Shown: positions 22,848-32,582 of the stretch, in pieces
Layout of the letters: each line of letters opens with the position of its first letter
Position numbering within the stretch: position 1 is the stretch's first letter
Source: Gemmatimonadota bacterium
Lineage (GTDB): Bacteria; JAAXHH01
Direction: 5' to 3'
Length of the DNA: 64,000 nucleotides
Assembly (NCBI GenBank): GCA_026702745.1
Contig: JAPPBT010000004.1
Coordinates: forward strand, 1-64,000
The notes under the pieces: generated by a model
The model's database searches: none
What the model saw: only the letters and a program-made list of their open reading frames with translations
What the model was told of the DNA's origin: nothing
Made by a program: the position numbers and the translations under genes

Positions 22848-25546
22848 TTCTCCTCCAAAGGAATCGTAGCGACCAGAAGGGCTCCCGCGCCTGGTTTCGA
22901 GTGAACCTTCATACGACCGTTCAGCGATTCGAGGCGTTCCTGCATGTCTATCAGACCGATTCCTGTTTCATTCTGATCAGCAAGTGTATCTGCAAGATCA
23001 AAGCCCCGGCCGTTATCCTGTATAGATAGTTGTACAACCTCGCCATTGCGTTTCAAGCTGACTTCCACATGAGAGGCTTGTCCGTGTTTGGCACAGTTTG
23101 TCAGCCCTTCCTGCAGTATACGATACAGGCAGATATCGATTGGATTGGAGATCTTTGTAGTATCCATGCCAACGTATGAGACCGGTATTTGAGTTCGTTG
23201 CGTGAAACCCTTGCATAGTCCTTCCAGTGCTGAATTCAGCCCGACGGTATCCAGTGTCGGAGGACGAAGGTTATGGGAGATCGCACGTAGTTTCTCCAGC
23301 GTATCGTCGGCCAGTGACACAGCGTCATTCAGTCGATCTGCAGTATGATCGGCATCTCCGGACAACTCGTTCCGGGTTATTTCCAGGCTCATTTTCAGCG
23401 CCGTAAGCGCCTGTCCTGTATCATCGTGGAGATCCCGTGCCAGCCGACGTCTTTCTGATTCCTGAATGTCGATGAGTCGGTTGGAAAGTCTCTTGAGGCG
23501 TTGTGTCTGCATGCTCAGCGATGTGGTTGCTTTTATATTCTTCAGCACCATCTCCATTTCAGCAGCCAGCACCAGTAACTGTTCTTTTTCTTCGCCGGTA
23601 AAGGGCTCTTCCGAAACTTTGGCTCCGAATGCGATACAACCTTGAGCATGCAATTCACCCCGTAGCAAGATGATGAGTTCGTAACCAAGATCTGAAACCC
23701 GATTTTGGAGATACGGGTCTTCAGATTCAACCAATGGTCGTTCCGGAGACATCAGATTCAACAACGCTTCGATTTTGACAACTGAATCATTGAAGAAGGC
23801 TTCGTTATTCTTCGGCTTGCTGATGGACTTTTCGTTTACGTCGTACCAGGCAACCGATATCGACTTCCGAGGTCCATCGCTGAGGTAGATGGCTACATAC
23901 GAGATGTCCAGCACCTCAAGCAGTTCACTTCCGCTACCGGTAAGAAGGGCGTTTCGATCCTGAAAATGCGTTAACTCACGTCTGAGCCTGAAGAGTCGCT
24001 GACGGTTCTCTATTTCATCACGAAACAGGTGTCTGTCGATAAACCGGATGACTGCTGGTTTAGCAAGGGTCCAGCCACCGACGAGTATCAGGATGAGTCC
24101 CGCGGTAACAACCATAATCAACAGGTCGGAGGCTTCTACACCAGTAGCCGCGAAAGTGATCGTTTCATAGATAATCAGGAGCAATCCAAGACTCAGCAGG
24201 ATATTCACGCCCTGGTTGGATATGAATTTCCGAAGGCTTTTTCCAATAACAAACCTGAGGCCGAATACCCGGTGAGCCAGCACTGAATATGCAAAGGAAA
24301 GGGGCAGAATACACTTCAACCCGACGAGGACAACATGGTCGAGCAACCAGACGAGCAATGGCAATAAGGCACCTTGCAGCGGTGCCATTACCCATGTGGC
24401 CATGAATGTGCCTGGTTGAGTCATGGTCCAGACCGGTGCTAAAACAAAGGCTGACACGAAACCGACGTTGATGAACTGAAGGCGCGTGTACAGCTGTCGA
24501 CGCGCGACGGAACGTTGGGCGAGAAGCAGGCAGGCCGCTATGAAAACAACAAGAACGGGTAACGCAGAGACCGGAACAGATTCAACCAGAAAGATGATGG
24601 TTTGTATCGCATCAGTATTCCATCCATTGGTCAGACTTAGAACGTAAATAATACGAATGACGATCCAGACGAATAGTGGTATCAGGATCCACCCCGCCCG
24701 TTTTCGCATCCATGATCCGAGTTCGGTTTCGATAGGAAATACGGTCAGGATGCTAAACAGAAGCACGAACTCAAGAAAGTAAGCCAGGGTAATGACGAAA
24801 ACACTGAGTGATAATATCCAAGCGGGCCAACCAGCGATCATGGGATGGAACGCGGGCGATACGGAGAGCGCTGTTGCGAGGAAAAGCAACGCGCATTGAA
24901 AAGCGATTTTATTGCCTGGGCGTCTGAATCCGATCCATGAACCGAAGACCAGCAAAACCATCGGAAAGATCAGATACGAGCCCCGTTGGAACCACGTCAT
25001 CGCGCCAACACCTAGCACGAGTTCCTGCTGATTTACCTCGACGGCGTACCGTACCTGTTCTGTGGCCTCAAGCGTGAGGATACCGTTTTGCATATTGCCG
25101 TCGCGAAGCCAGGCGAGATTGAATTGGTCACCGGGCCTGCTCCGCAAACGCGTCTGAAAATAGGCTTCGGGACGTGTTCTGAGATCCGTTCCATTGATGG
25201 AGATCACCAGATCACCCGGTCGCAATCCGGCTCTGTCCGCAGGGCTGTCCGCGTCTACTTGCGTGACGTTAATACCGCCGTCCTCGCGTATGCGAACGAG
25301 ATGGAACCACGTGCCCTCTTGCAGGTTGTTCACCGCGCTTTTCGTCAGTCCCTTCGTCTGTATCATTTCATTTCCGAAGAATTGGATGCCCGGCGACCAG
25401 TGCTCGATCTGTGTAAACCGGACCAGCGTCCACACGACCAGACCCATCTGTGCGCATAGCGCAACGACAAGCGTGCTGAGCAAAAAGTAACGCAGTCCGA
25501 TTGTTTTTAGAGGTTTCAACGGTAGGCTACATGGATGAGTAGGCAA
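22844..25546 (-). CDS. PDZ-containing membrane sensor histidine kinase (HisKA_3)
   Basis: The product is about 900 aa. It has an N-terminal membrane helix (19-41), an extracytoplasmic PDZ-like domain (about 93-155: DADSPADRAGLRPGDLVISI), a block of about eight helices (about 190-495), a GAF-like region (about 525-670), then a HisKA_3 dimerisation helix with phospho-acceptor His707 in RRLARDLHDDTGQAL. The ATPase domain has Asn817, DNGRGF (844-849) and GIGL (862-865). The kinase core is the NarX/DegS type that pairs with LuxR-type regulators, and the next gene is one. The PDZ domain suggests sensing of exposed protein C-termini or peptides, by analogy with DegS-like proteases. The start codon is unclear: the longest version begins with TTG and has no obvious ribosome site. 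Confidence 0.9.
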   Translation of the reverse strand: MPTHPCSLPLKPLKTIGLRYFLLSTLVVALCAQMGLVVWTLVRFTQIEHWSPGIQFFGNEMIQTKGLTKSAVNNLQEGTWFHLVRIREDGGINVTQVDADSPADRAGLRPGDLVISINGTDLRTRPEAYFQTRLRSRPGDQFNLAWLRDGNMQNGILTLEATEQVRYAVEVNQQELVLGVGAMTWFQRGSYLIFPMVLLVFGSWIGFRRPGNKIAFQCALLFLATALSVSPAFHPMIAGWPAWILSLSVFVITLAYFLEFVLLFSILTVFPIETELGSWMRKRAGWILIPLFVWIVIRIIYVLSLTNGWNTDAIQTIIFLVESVPVSALPVLVVFIAACLLLAQRSVARRQLYTRLQFINVGFVSAFVLAPVWTMTQPGTFMATWVMAPLQGALLPLLVWLLDHVVLVGLKCILPLSFAYSVLAHRVFGLRFVIGKSLRKFISNQGVNILLSLGLLLIIYETITFAATGVEASDLLIMVVTAGLILILVGGWTLAKPAVIRFIDRHLFRDEIENRQRLFRLRRELTHFQDRNALLTGSGSELLEVLDISYVAIYLSDGPRKSISVAWYDVNEKSISKPKNNEAFFNDSVVKIEALLNLMSPERPLVESEDPYLQNRVSDLGYELIILLRGELHAQGCIAFGAKVSEEPFTGEEKEQLLVLAAEMEMVLKNIKATTSLSMQTQRLKRLSNRLIDIQESERRRLARDLHDDTGQALTALKMSLEITRNELSGDADHTADRLNDAVSLADDTLEKLRAISHNLRPPTLDTVGLNSALEGLCKGFTQRTQIPVSYVGMDTTKISNPIDICLYRILQEGLTNCAKHGQASHVEVSLKRNGEVVQLSIQDNGRGFDLADTLADQNETGIGLIDMQERLESLNGRMKVHSKPGAGALLVATIPLEEK

Positions 25547-25686
25547 CGGAGAAACGAGATGCCGCTAACCGGAATCTTCGTATCCTGCCATATTTCAATG
25601 CAGTGGTGTAATTACATACATAGTCGCCCAGCGGATTGATGTCAACTATGGGTGAAAGGATTAGCCTGGCGGACCGCCCTAAAACC

Positions 25687-25716
25687 TTGACACCTGAAGC
25701 CGGATCGAAACATATT
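25687..25716 (+). promoter_or_regulatory. Candidate sigma-70 promoter for the EF-G paralogue
   Basis: TTGACA (25687-25692) is followed after 18 nt by CATATT (25711-25716), about 90 bp before the start codon. The -35 is perfect and the -10 matches four of six positions. The intergenic gap 25547-25804 also has to hold the promoter of the divergent kinase operon, which I cannot place. Confidence 0.5.
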
Positions 25717-25810
25717 AGAGTTTTCCCGGAAAGTTGACTGTCGTACTGACGATCTTACTGAAATAAAGCGTAATACTCGGAAAGCGCAGTCCCTAAGAGG
25801 AGGGGTGTTC

Positions 25811-27892
25811 GTGAAGGACTATAACATCGAAAAAATCAGAAACATTTGCCTCGCGGGCCACGGGGGGAGCGGCAAGACCTCCCTGGCGGAGGCCATGCTC
25901 TTCAACGCCGGCGCGACTACCCGGCTCGGCAGCGTGGACGACGGCAACACGGTGTCGGACTACCGCGAGGAAGAGATCGAACACCGCATTTCCATGAACC
26001 TTACGCCGCTGTACTGCGAGTGGAACGACCACGACCTCCATGTTCTCGACACCCCGGGCTATTCCGATTTCACCAGCGAAGTGCACTGCGCGATGCGCGT
26101 CACGGACAACGTGGCCATCGTGGTCAAGGCCATCGAAGGCATCGAGGTGGAGACGGAGCGCGCCTGGGAGTATGCGGACCAGTACGGCCTGCCCCGCATG
26201 GTGGTGGTCAATCTCCTGGACAAGGAGCACGCGAACTTCTATGACGCGCTGGCTCGTCTGCAGGAACGCTTCGGCACGCAGGCCGTTCCCGTCCAGATTC
26301 CGATCGGTGAAGCCGATGGATTCTCGGGCGTCGTCGACCTGGTCGCCATGCAAGCGGTGACGTTCGAGGGCGGCGACGGCAAGGGCAAGCGCTCCGAGAT
26401 CCCTGGAGACCTCGCTGACCAGGCGGAAGAACACCGGGAAAAACTGGTAGAAACCGTGGCGGAATCCGACGACGAACTGCTCGAGGTTTACTTCGAAGAA
26501 GGCGCGTTGACCGATGAGCAGCTCCTCGAAGGGTTGCGCAAGGGGGTGAAGGACGGGGCCATCTACCCCGTATTGGCGACGTGCGCATCTGCAAACATTG
26601 GGGTCTCCGGCGTGATGGACGCAGCGGCTGCGTACATGGTTTCTCCAGCGGACCGCCCGCCGGTGACGGCCACCCCATCGGGCGGCGGCGAGGAAGTCGC
26701 GCTGGACCCGGACCCGTCCGGTCCGCTGGCCGCGCTGGTGTTCAAGACGGTCTCCGAGGCCCATATCGGGGAACTGACCTATTTCCGGGTTTTTTCCGGA
26801 GAAATCAAGCACGGCGGCGACGTGTACAATTCGACGAAGAACACGTCGGAAAGATTCGGCCAGATCTACCACACCAACGGTCACGCACGCAACGAACTGA
26901 ACGTCATCCGCGCCGGCGAGATCGGGGCCACCGTGAAGCTGAAAGACACCCACACCGGCGACTCCCTGGGTACGCGGCAGAAGTCCTTCGGCCTGGAATG
27001 GGTGGACTTCGCCGAGCCCGTGGCGAACGTGGCCGTCCTGCCGAAGAGCAAGGACGACGAGGAGAAGATCAGTACCGGCCTCTCCCGGCTTCACGAGGAG
27101 GATCCCTCCTTCACCTTCCGGTACAACTCCGAGATCAAGCAGCTGATCCTGGCCGGGGCCGGCGAAATGCACCTTGACCTCATCGTCGAGCGGCTGAGCC
27201 GCCGTTTCGGCGTGGAAGTCGAGATGGTGCAGCCGCGCATCCCCTACCGCGAGGCGATCAAGGGTAAGTCCGAGGCCCAGGGCCGGTTCAAGCGGCAGAG
27301 CGGAGGGCGCGGCCAGTTCGGCGACGTATGGCTGCGCGTGGAACCCCGGCAGCGCGGTGAAGGGTACGAATTCGACAACGGCATCGTCGGCGGCGCCGTC
27401 CCTAGCCGGTTCATTCCGGCCGTGGACAAGGGCATCCAGGAAGCCATGGTGGAGGGCGTGGTCGCCAAGTACCCCGTGGTCGACCTGAAGGCCACGCTGT
27501 ACGACGGTTCCTTCCACACGGTCGATTCGTCCGAAATGGCCTTCAAGGTGGCCGCGTCCATGGGGTTCAAGAAGGCCTTCATGGAAGCCCGTCCCGTCCT
27601 GCTCGAACCGATCTACGAGGTGGACGTGGTCGTCCCCGAGGACTACATGGGCGATGTGATGGGCGATCTTTCCAGCCGGCGAGGCCGCATCCTGGGCATG
27701 TCGCCCCGAGGGAGCAACCAGGTGGTCCGGGCCGAAGTGCCCCTGGCCGAACTGTATCGGTACTCCACCGTGCTGCGATCCATCACGCACGGCCGCGGAA
27801 GCCATGCGCGGAAATTCATCCGCTACGAGGAAATGCCCCGGGAAATCGAAACCAAGGTGATCGAAGAGTCCAAGTCACTGGAAGAGGAATAG
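25811..27892 (+). CDS. Elongation factor G paralogue (EF-G-like GTPase)
   Basis: The product is 693 aa with the full five-domain EF-G layout. The P-loop reads AGHGGSGKTS instead of the AHVDHGKT-type loop of canonical EF-G, switch II has DTPGYSDF, and the G4 motif NKxD is replaced by NLLDKE. These features are typical of the second EF-G (FusA2) class, whose role differs from normal translocation and is not uniform. I chose the GTG at 25811 over the one at 25805 because AGGAGG (25797-25803) then has proper spacing and MKDYNIEKIRN matches usual EF-G starts. It precedes OppD/OppF genes. It is not next to str-operon genes, which also fits a paralogue. Confidence 0.9.
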   Translation: MKDYNIEKIRNICLAGHGGSGKTSLAEAMLFNAGATTRLGSVDDGNTVSDYREEEIEHRISMNLTPLYCEWNDHDLHVLDTPGYSDFTSEVHCAMRVTDNVAIVVKAIEGIEVETERAWEYADQYGLPRMVVVNLLDKEHANFYDALARLQERFGTQAVPVQIPIGEADGFSGVVDLVAMQAVTFEGGDGKGKRSEIPGDLADQAEEHREKLVETVAESDDELLEVYFEEGALTDEQLLEGLRKGVKDGAIYPVLATCASANIGVSGVMDAAAAYMVSPADRPPVTATPSGGGEEVALDPDPSGPLAALVFKTVSEAHIGELTYFRVFSGEIKHGGDVYNSTKNTSERFGQIYHTNGHARNELNVIRAGEIGATVKLKDTHTGDSLGTRQKSFGLEWVDFAEPVANVAVLPKSKDDEEKISTGLSRLHEEDPSFTFRYNSEIKQLILAGAGEMHLDLIVERLSRRFGVEVEMVQPRIPYREAIKGKSEAQGRFKRQSGGRGQFGDVWLRVEPRQRGEGYEFDNGIVGGAVPSRFIPAVDKGIQEAMVEGVVAKYPVVDLKATLYDGSFHTVDSSEMAFKVAASMGFKKAFMEARPVLLEPIYEVDVVVPEDYMGDVMGDLSSRRGRILGMSPRGSNQVVRAEVPLAELYRYSTVLRSITHGRGSHARKFIRYEEMPREIETKVIEESKSLEEE

Positions 27893-27918
27893 CGGCGGGA
27901 ACAGGCGCTGTGAGCCGT

Positions 27919-27964
27919 CGGCCCAGCGACCCGCCGGCCCAGCGACCCGCCGGCCCAGCGACCC
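27919..27964 (+). repeat. 16-bp tandem repeat (2.9 copies)
   Basis: Units 27919-27934, 27935-27950 and 27951-27964 share CGGCCCAGCGACCCGC. They fill most of the gap between the EF-G paralogue stop and the OppD start, 15 bp before the ATG. No gene or terminator is visible. Confidence 0.9.
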
Positions 27965-27978
27965 AAAAGCGTGAAATT

Positions 27979-28959
27979 ATGGAACCCTTACTTAAGGTCG
28001 ACAACCTTTCAACCCACTTCCTCACCCGCGGCGGCGCGGTGCGGGCCGTGGACGACGTCAGTTTCGAAGTGGCCGAAGGGGAAACGGTGGGCATCGTGGG
28101 GGAAAGCGGGTGCGGCAAGAGCGCTACGGTGCTTTCCATCATGCGGCTCATTCCGAGCCCACCGGGCCGCATCGTCAGCGGCAACATCGTTTTCAATCCC
28201 GGTGGCGACGAACCGCCGGTGGACCTGCGCACCATATCAGAACCCGATATGCAGGAGATCCGGGGCAATATCGTCTCCATGGTGTTCCAGGACCCCATGA
28301 CGTCGCTCAACCCGGTGCTGACCATCGGATGGCAGCTGCGGGAACCCCTCCAGCTTCATCTCGGCCTCGACAAGAAGCAGGCCACCGACCGCAGCATCGA
28401 ACTGCTGCAGATGGTCAACATCCCGAGCCCGGAACAGCGCCTGAACGACTACCCCCACCAGTTCAGCGGGGGGATGCGGCAGCGCGTCATGATCGCCATG
28501 GCCATCGCGTGCAACCCGAAACTGCTCATCGCCGACGAGCCGACCACGGCGCTGGACGTCACGATACAGGCGCAGATCCTGGAACTGATGATGAAGCTCC
28601 AGGAAGAACTGAACATGTCCGTCGTCATCATCACCCACGATCTCGGCGTCGTGGGCGAGGTGTGCGACCGGGTGATCGTCATGTACGCCGGCCGGATCAT
28701 CGAATCGGGCCCGGTGGACACGCTGCTCGACGATCCGAAGCACCCCTATACCCACGGGCTGCTGCAGTCCGTGCCCAAGCTGGGTCCCTCGGTGAAGGAA
28801 CGCATGGAACCCATCGACGGCGTGCCGCCGAACCTGATCCAGCTGCCGCCCGGCTGCCGGTTCGCGCCCCGGTGTCCGAGCCGTTTCGACCGGTGCGAGG
28901 AAGATCCGGCGCTGAAAGACGTGGCCTCGGAGCACGACTGCGCCTGCTGGCTGTATTAA
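27979..28959 (+). CDS. Oligopeptide/dipeptide ABC transporter ATPase (OppD/DppD type)
   Basis: The product is 326 aa. Walker A is GESGCGKSA, the signature is FSGGMRQR, Walker B is [12 protein letters not shown], and the H-loop is IITHDLGVV. The C-terminal extension contains the Opp/Dpp signature region with [14 protein letters not shown], whose cysteines bind an iron-sulfur cluster in some homologues. It powers uptake of peptides or similar solutes with an OppF-type partner, which follows 74 bp downstream. I chose the ATG at 27979 since upstream sequence is only tandem repeat. No permease or binding-protein genes are in the window. Confidence 0.93.
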   Translation: MEPLLKVDNLSTHFLTRGGAVRAVDDVSFEVAEGETVGIVGESGCGKSATVLSIMRLIPSPPGRIVSGNIVFNPGGDEPPVDLRTISEPDMQEIRGNIVSMVFQDPMTSLNPVLTIGWQLREPLQLHLGLDKKQATDRSIELLQMVNIPSPEQRLNDYPHQFSGGMRQRVMIAMAIACNPKLLIADEPTTALDVTIQAQILELMMKLQEELNMSVVIITHDLGVVGEVCDRVIVMYAGRIIESGPVDTLLDDPKHPYTHGLLQSVPKLGPSVKERMEPIDGVPPNLIQLPPGCRFAPRCPSRFDRCEEDPALKDVASEHDCACWLY

Positions 28960-29033
28960 AATGGGCGGCTGACGCCTTTGCCGGCCGCTGACATGGGCCG
29001 CCGAGACGGGCGGCCGACATCCTGGAGGATGCG

Positions 29034-30002
29034 TTGAACGAGCCTTTGCTGCAATTGGACAACGTAGTCAAGCACTTCGAACTGGAAGAAGGGCTGGGCC
29101 GCAAGGAGGAAGGCGGCACCGTCCGGGCCCTGGACGGCGTTTCCTTTTCCATCAATCGCGGCGAGACCTTCGGCCTGGTGGGCGAGAGCGGCTGCGGGAA
29201 GTCCACCCTGGGACTGACCGTGCTGCAGCTGTACCGCCCCACGGCGGGGAAGGTCTTCTTCGAAGGCAACGACCTGGCGGACATGTCGGAAAATGACCTG
29301 AAGCCCGTCCGCAAGCGGCTCCAGATGATCTTCCAGGACCCCTACGCCTCGCTGGACCCGCGCATGACGGTGGGGAACATCGTCCAGGAACCCCTCGACA
29401 TCCATCGCGTGGGCAGCCGGCAGGAACGCAGGGAGAGGCTGGTCAGTCTCCTCGAGATGGTGGGACTGGGCGAGGCCTACGTGGACCGCTATCCCCACGA
29501 GTTCAGCGGCGGCCAGCGGCAGCGCATAGGCATCGCCCGGGCCATCGCGCTGAACCCGAGCCTGATCATCTGCGACGAGCCGGTTTCCGCCCTGGACGTG
29601 TCCATCCAGGTCCAGATCCTGAACCTGCTACAGGACCTGCAGAACGAACTGAACCTGACCTATATGTTCATCGCCCACAACCTGGCCGTCGTCGCCCACA
29701 TCAGCGACCGCATCGGGGTCATGTACCTCGGCAAGCTCATCGAGGCGGGACGGACCGACGAGGTAACGGACAACCCCCAGCACCCCTACACGCAGAGCCT
29801 GCTTTCCGCGGTCCCGGAGATCAGCAAGCGGCGCCAGAAGCAGCGCATTCAGCTCACGGGCGACGTCCCCAGTCCGGTCAACCCGCCCTCCGGCTGTCGT
29901 TTCCATCCCCGCTGCCCCATCGCCAAGGCCGACTGCGCCGAGCACGAACCGGAACTCAAACAGAACGACAGCGGCCACTGGGTGGCCTGCCATTACGCCT
30001 GA
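29034..30002 (+). CDS. Oligopeptide/dipeptide ABC transporter ATPase (OppF/DppF type)
   Basis: The product is 322 aa. Walker A is GESGCGKST, the signature is FSGGQRQRIGIARA, Walker B is LIICDEPVSALD and the H-loop is FIAHNLAVV. The C-terminal Opp/Dpp extension has CRFHPRCPIAKADC. It starts with TTG at 29034; CTGGAGGA lies just upstream. It pairs with the OppD-type ATPase as the second subunit of a heterodimeric peptide importer. The 163-bp gap after it (30003-30165) holds no recognisable feature. Confidence 0.93.
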   Translation: MNEPLLQLDNVVKHFELEEGLGRKEEGGTVRALDGVSFSINRGETFGLVGESGCGKSTLGLTVLQLYRPTAGKVFFEGNDLADMSENDLKPVRKRLQMIFQDPYASLDPRMTVGNIVQEPLDIHRVGSRQERRERLVSLLEMVGLGEAYVDRYPHEFSGGQRQRIGIARAIALNPSLIICDEPVSALDVSIQVQILNLLQDLQNELNLTYMFIAHNLAVVAHISDRIGVMYLGKLIEAGRTDEVTDNPQHPYTQSLLSAVPEISKRRQKQRIQLTGDVPSPVNPPSGCRFHPRCPIAKADCAEHEPELKQNDSGHWVACHYA

Positions 30003-30165
30003 GGTGGTGCCCGGCTGAGGTGACGCAGCAAGCCTGAGGCGACTGGCCCGTACTTTCGAGACGCGGGGTGCATATCTGGGGCGCCTGGCCTGGGGCGCCG
30101 CCGCAAGCCCGAAGCGCCGCGCTCTCGCATACCAGAGACGCCGCGTCCGAACAACCAATCCGAAC

Positions 30166-31341
30166 ATGTCCTCTTCCTCTCCTTCCGGCGCGCCTTCCCG
30201 ACCGCGGTACGACGTCGTTACCTTCGGCGAGACGATGATCCGGTTCTCGCCCGTGGACGGCGAGATGCTGGAACAGGCCGATTATCTGCGGGCCGACGCA
30301 GCGGGCACCGAATCCAACATGGCGGCGGCCCTGTCCAGGATGGGCGCCGACGTGGCCTGGGTCTCCGTCCTCCCCGACCATCCCGCCGGGCGGTGGATCG
30401 CCTCCAGGCTGGCTCAGCACGGGGTGGACACGTCCCATGTGGGGTGGCAAGGCGACCAGGTCGAGCCGTCGGATGGGCGGGGCGAGCGGAACGACCGGAC
30501 CGGGCAAGCCGAACAGACGGACGACCGGGGCGACACGGTCAGTCGGCCCAATCGGCCCAGTCGACCCGGCGTGTTCTTTCTCGAGCCCGGATCGCCGCCG
30601 AGAGGCAGCCGGGTCGTCTACGACCGCGCCGGGTCCGCGGCGACCGGCATGACGCCCGAGGTGGTGGAAAAGGCGCTCCGTTCCGGCGCCCGGATCGTGC
30701 ATACGTCCGGCATCACGGCTTCCCTGAGTTCCGATTGCCGCGAGACCGTCGCCCGGGTCCTGGGCAACCGGACGGAGGGTGGTTACCGTACCTCATTCGA
30801 CGTCAACTACCGGGCCAAGCTGTGGTCGCCCGGGGAGGCATGCGCCGTCCTGGAATCGATGCTGGGCGAGGTCGACATCCTCGTATCGACTTCCGATGAC
30901 GCCGCGTTGATCTTCGGGTTGGACGGGAAGCCGGAGGAAACCGTCGAAGCCCTCCACGGGCGGTTCGGGAACGAGATCGTGGTGCTGACGATGGCCGAGG
31001 GCGGGGCCGTGGGCTGGTCCGCGGCGACCGGCTTTCTCTACACGCAGCCCTACGTGGTGGAACCGGTCGACCGGCTCGGCGCAGGCGACGCCTTCGATGC
31101 CGGTCTGCTGTATGGCCTGTTGCGCGAGGATCTAGCGGTTGGATTGTCTTACGGCACCGCGCTGTCCGCACTGTGCTTGTCGGAACGGGGCGACATGACG
31201 TGGTCCACGCTGGCGGAAGTACAACAGATGGCCCGTCCGGTCCGTGACAGCCAGTCCGCATCGTCGGCACCGACGGTGCCGTCCACCGGCTCCGCGCCGT
31301 CCGCATCGCCCACACCGTCCACTCGGACCGCAGGATCATGA
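30166..31341 (+). CDS. PfkB-family sugar kinase (KdgK-like)
   Basis: The product is 391 aa. The N-terminal TFGETMIRFSP and the C-terminal RLGAGDAFDAGLLYGLL (anion hole and catalytic Asp) are PfkB signatures. Substrate is probably 2-keto-3-deoxygluconate or another sugar acid, by similarity to KdgK; this is not certain. Two oddities stand out: a low-complexity insertion rich in G, R, D and T at about residues 102-140, and a Ser/Thr/Pro/Ala tail of about 30 residues after position 355. Both look like repeat expansions, not domains. It overlaps the next gene by four bases (ATGA). Confidence 0.88.
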   Translation: MSSSSPSGAPSRPRYDVVTFGETMIRFSPVDGEMLEQADYLRADAAGTESNMAAALSRMGADVAWVSVLPDHPAGRWIASRLAQHGVDTSHVGWQGDQVEPSDGRGERNDRTGQAEQTDDRGDTVSRPNRPSRPGVFFLEPGSPPRGSRVVYDRAGSAATGMTPEVVEKALRSGARIVHTSGITASLSSDCRETVARVLGNRTEGGYRTSFDVNYRAKLWSPGEACAVLESMLGEVDILVSTSDDAALIFGLDGKPEETVEALHGRFGNEIVVLTMAEGGAVGWSAATGFLYTQPYVVEPVDRLGAGDAFDAGLLYGLLREDLAVGLSYGTALSALCLSERGDMTWSTLAEVQQMARPVRDSQSASSAPTVPSTGSAPSASPTPSTRTAGS

Positions 31342-32504
31342 ATACGAAGGCCAAGTTCACCGTGGGCATATTGACCCGCCGGGCACCCGACGAGCAAGGC
31401 CGGCCTTTCGGTCCCCCCACGGTGTTTTTCGAAGAGTGCTGCGAGGCGGCAGCTGCGTTGGACCTGCGTGCGGTTGTGTTCGACGCGGCTGACGTGAATA
31501 GCGCGCAAGGGACGGTGTCGGCGGCCACGGTCGTGGACGGCCGGTGGGTCGAATGCGGCCCCGATCCCTGGCCGGCGGTCATCTACGACCGGGCACCCGT
31601 GCTGGATCCCGCCGATGCTCGCGCCGCGGACCGCGCGCGGGACCTCTTCGACCGGGCGGGCATACCCTTCGTGAATCCCGGGTCCTTCGTCCGGCTGGCG
31701 GTGGACAAGTTGGAGATGCACCGACGCCTGGCGGATGCCGGCCTCGCCTTACCCCATACCGAGATCCTCAATGCGTACGCGCTGCGGGCGTTCCTGGCGC
31801 GGTACGATCACGTATACGTCAAGCCCAGGGTCGGGTCCCTGGGAACGGGCGTCATGGAAATCGTCCGGACCGCGGGGGGACGCCAGGTCATCAGGACGCT
31901 GGACGCAACTTATGAGACCCGTGGCGCCGGGTCGGCCATGGACCGGATCATGGCACTGACTGCCGGAGCGCGCGAGGAACCCATGGGTTGTCTGGTGCAA
32001 CAGGGGATATCGGCAGAACCGCCGGATGAAAGGCGTTTTCCGAGGTTCGACTTGCGACTGCTCATGCAGAAGAACGGGCAGGCCCGGTGGGACCTTACCG
32101 GCCTGGCGGCCCGCGTCGGCCAGACCAGCGGCCCCACGACCAACCTGAGCAACGGCGCTCGCGCCGAGGAGGCCGAACCCGTCCTCGACGTGCTGTACGG
32201 CCGGCCGCTCAGGAAGGAGATCCTGCGCCGTGCTGAGGAGGCTTCTTTCGCGGCCTGCAGCTTACTGGACACGGAACTCGGACCCATTGGAGAGGTGGGC
32301 CTCGATATCGTGCCGGACACCGCCGGCCTGCCGTGGATCATCGAGATCAACGCTCGTCCGGGCCGGAACGTGTTCAGGCGAATCGCCCACAGCGCGGACG
32401 TTTCCGCCCCGGTCCGCCAACGGTACGGCGCGATACGCCGCAGGTCGGTAGCCCGTCCCTTCGAATACGCGAAGGCCCTGGCCGGAATCGGGACGACCGC
32501 ATGA
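31338..32504 (+). CDS. YheC/YheD-like ATP-grasp protein
   Basis: The product is 388 aa. The N-terminal domain starts FTVGILTRRAP, and the ATP-grasp part includes YVKPRVGSLGTGVMEI (nucleotide-binding strand) and the metal-binding GEVGLDIVPD...IIEINARPGR near the end. These match the YheC/YheD family, originally named from Bacillus spore coat association, but widespread in non-sporulating bacteria with unknown substrates. An ATP-dependent carboxylate-amine ligation is the general expectation. The stop overlaps the ATG of a tandem micro-ORF (32501), the first of two leading into folC. Confidence 0.82.
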   Translation: MNTKAKFTVGILTRRAPDEQGRPFGPPTVFFEECCEAAAALDLRAVVFDAADVNSAQGTVSAATVVDGRWVECGPDPWPAVIYDRAPVLDPADARAADRARDLFDRAGIPFVNPGSFVRLAVDKLEMHRRLADAGLALPHTEILNAYALRAFLARYDHVYVKPRVGSLGTGVMEIVRTAGGRQVIRTLDATYETRGAGSAMDRIMALTAGAREEPMGCLVQQGISAEPPDERRFPRFDLRLLMQKNGQARWDLTGLAARVGQTSGPTTNLSNGARAEEAEPVLDVLYGRPLRKEILRRAEEASFAACSLLDTELGPIGEVGLDIVPDTAGLPWIIEINARPGRNVFRRIAHSADVSAPVRQRYGAIRRRSVARPFEYAKALAGIGTTA

Positions 32505-32582
32505 CGCCAGAAGAGGCCCTGGCCGGAATCGGGGCGACCGCATGACGCCAGAAGAGGCCCTGGCCGGAATCGGGACGACCGC
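32475..32582 (+). repeat. 41-bp tandem repeat at the ATP-grasp/folC junction
   Basis: Units 32475-32515, 32516-32556 and the partial 32557-32582 are near identical (one A/G change). Each carries the end of the upstream gene (ALAGIGTTA) followed by ATGACGCCAGAAGAG. This is a duplicated gene junction that generates two extra ATGs before the true folC start. Confidence 0.93.
32501..32545 (+). other. Micro-ORF 1 (14 codons) in the folC leader
   Basis: The frame reads MTPEEALAGIGATA and a stop. It starts inside the ATP-grasp stop codon (ATGA) and its own stop overlaps the ATG of micro-ORF 2. MTPEEAL resembles the start of a FolC protein. It may act only in passing ribosomes along. Confidence 0.5.

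Noticed and set aside
25793-27805. 670-codon open frame on the minus strand opposite the EF-G paralogue
   Set aside because: Antisense shadow of a GC-rich gene; the plus-strand frame has all EF-G motifs and the antisense translation has none.
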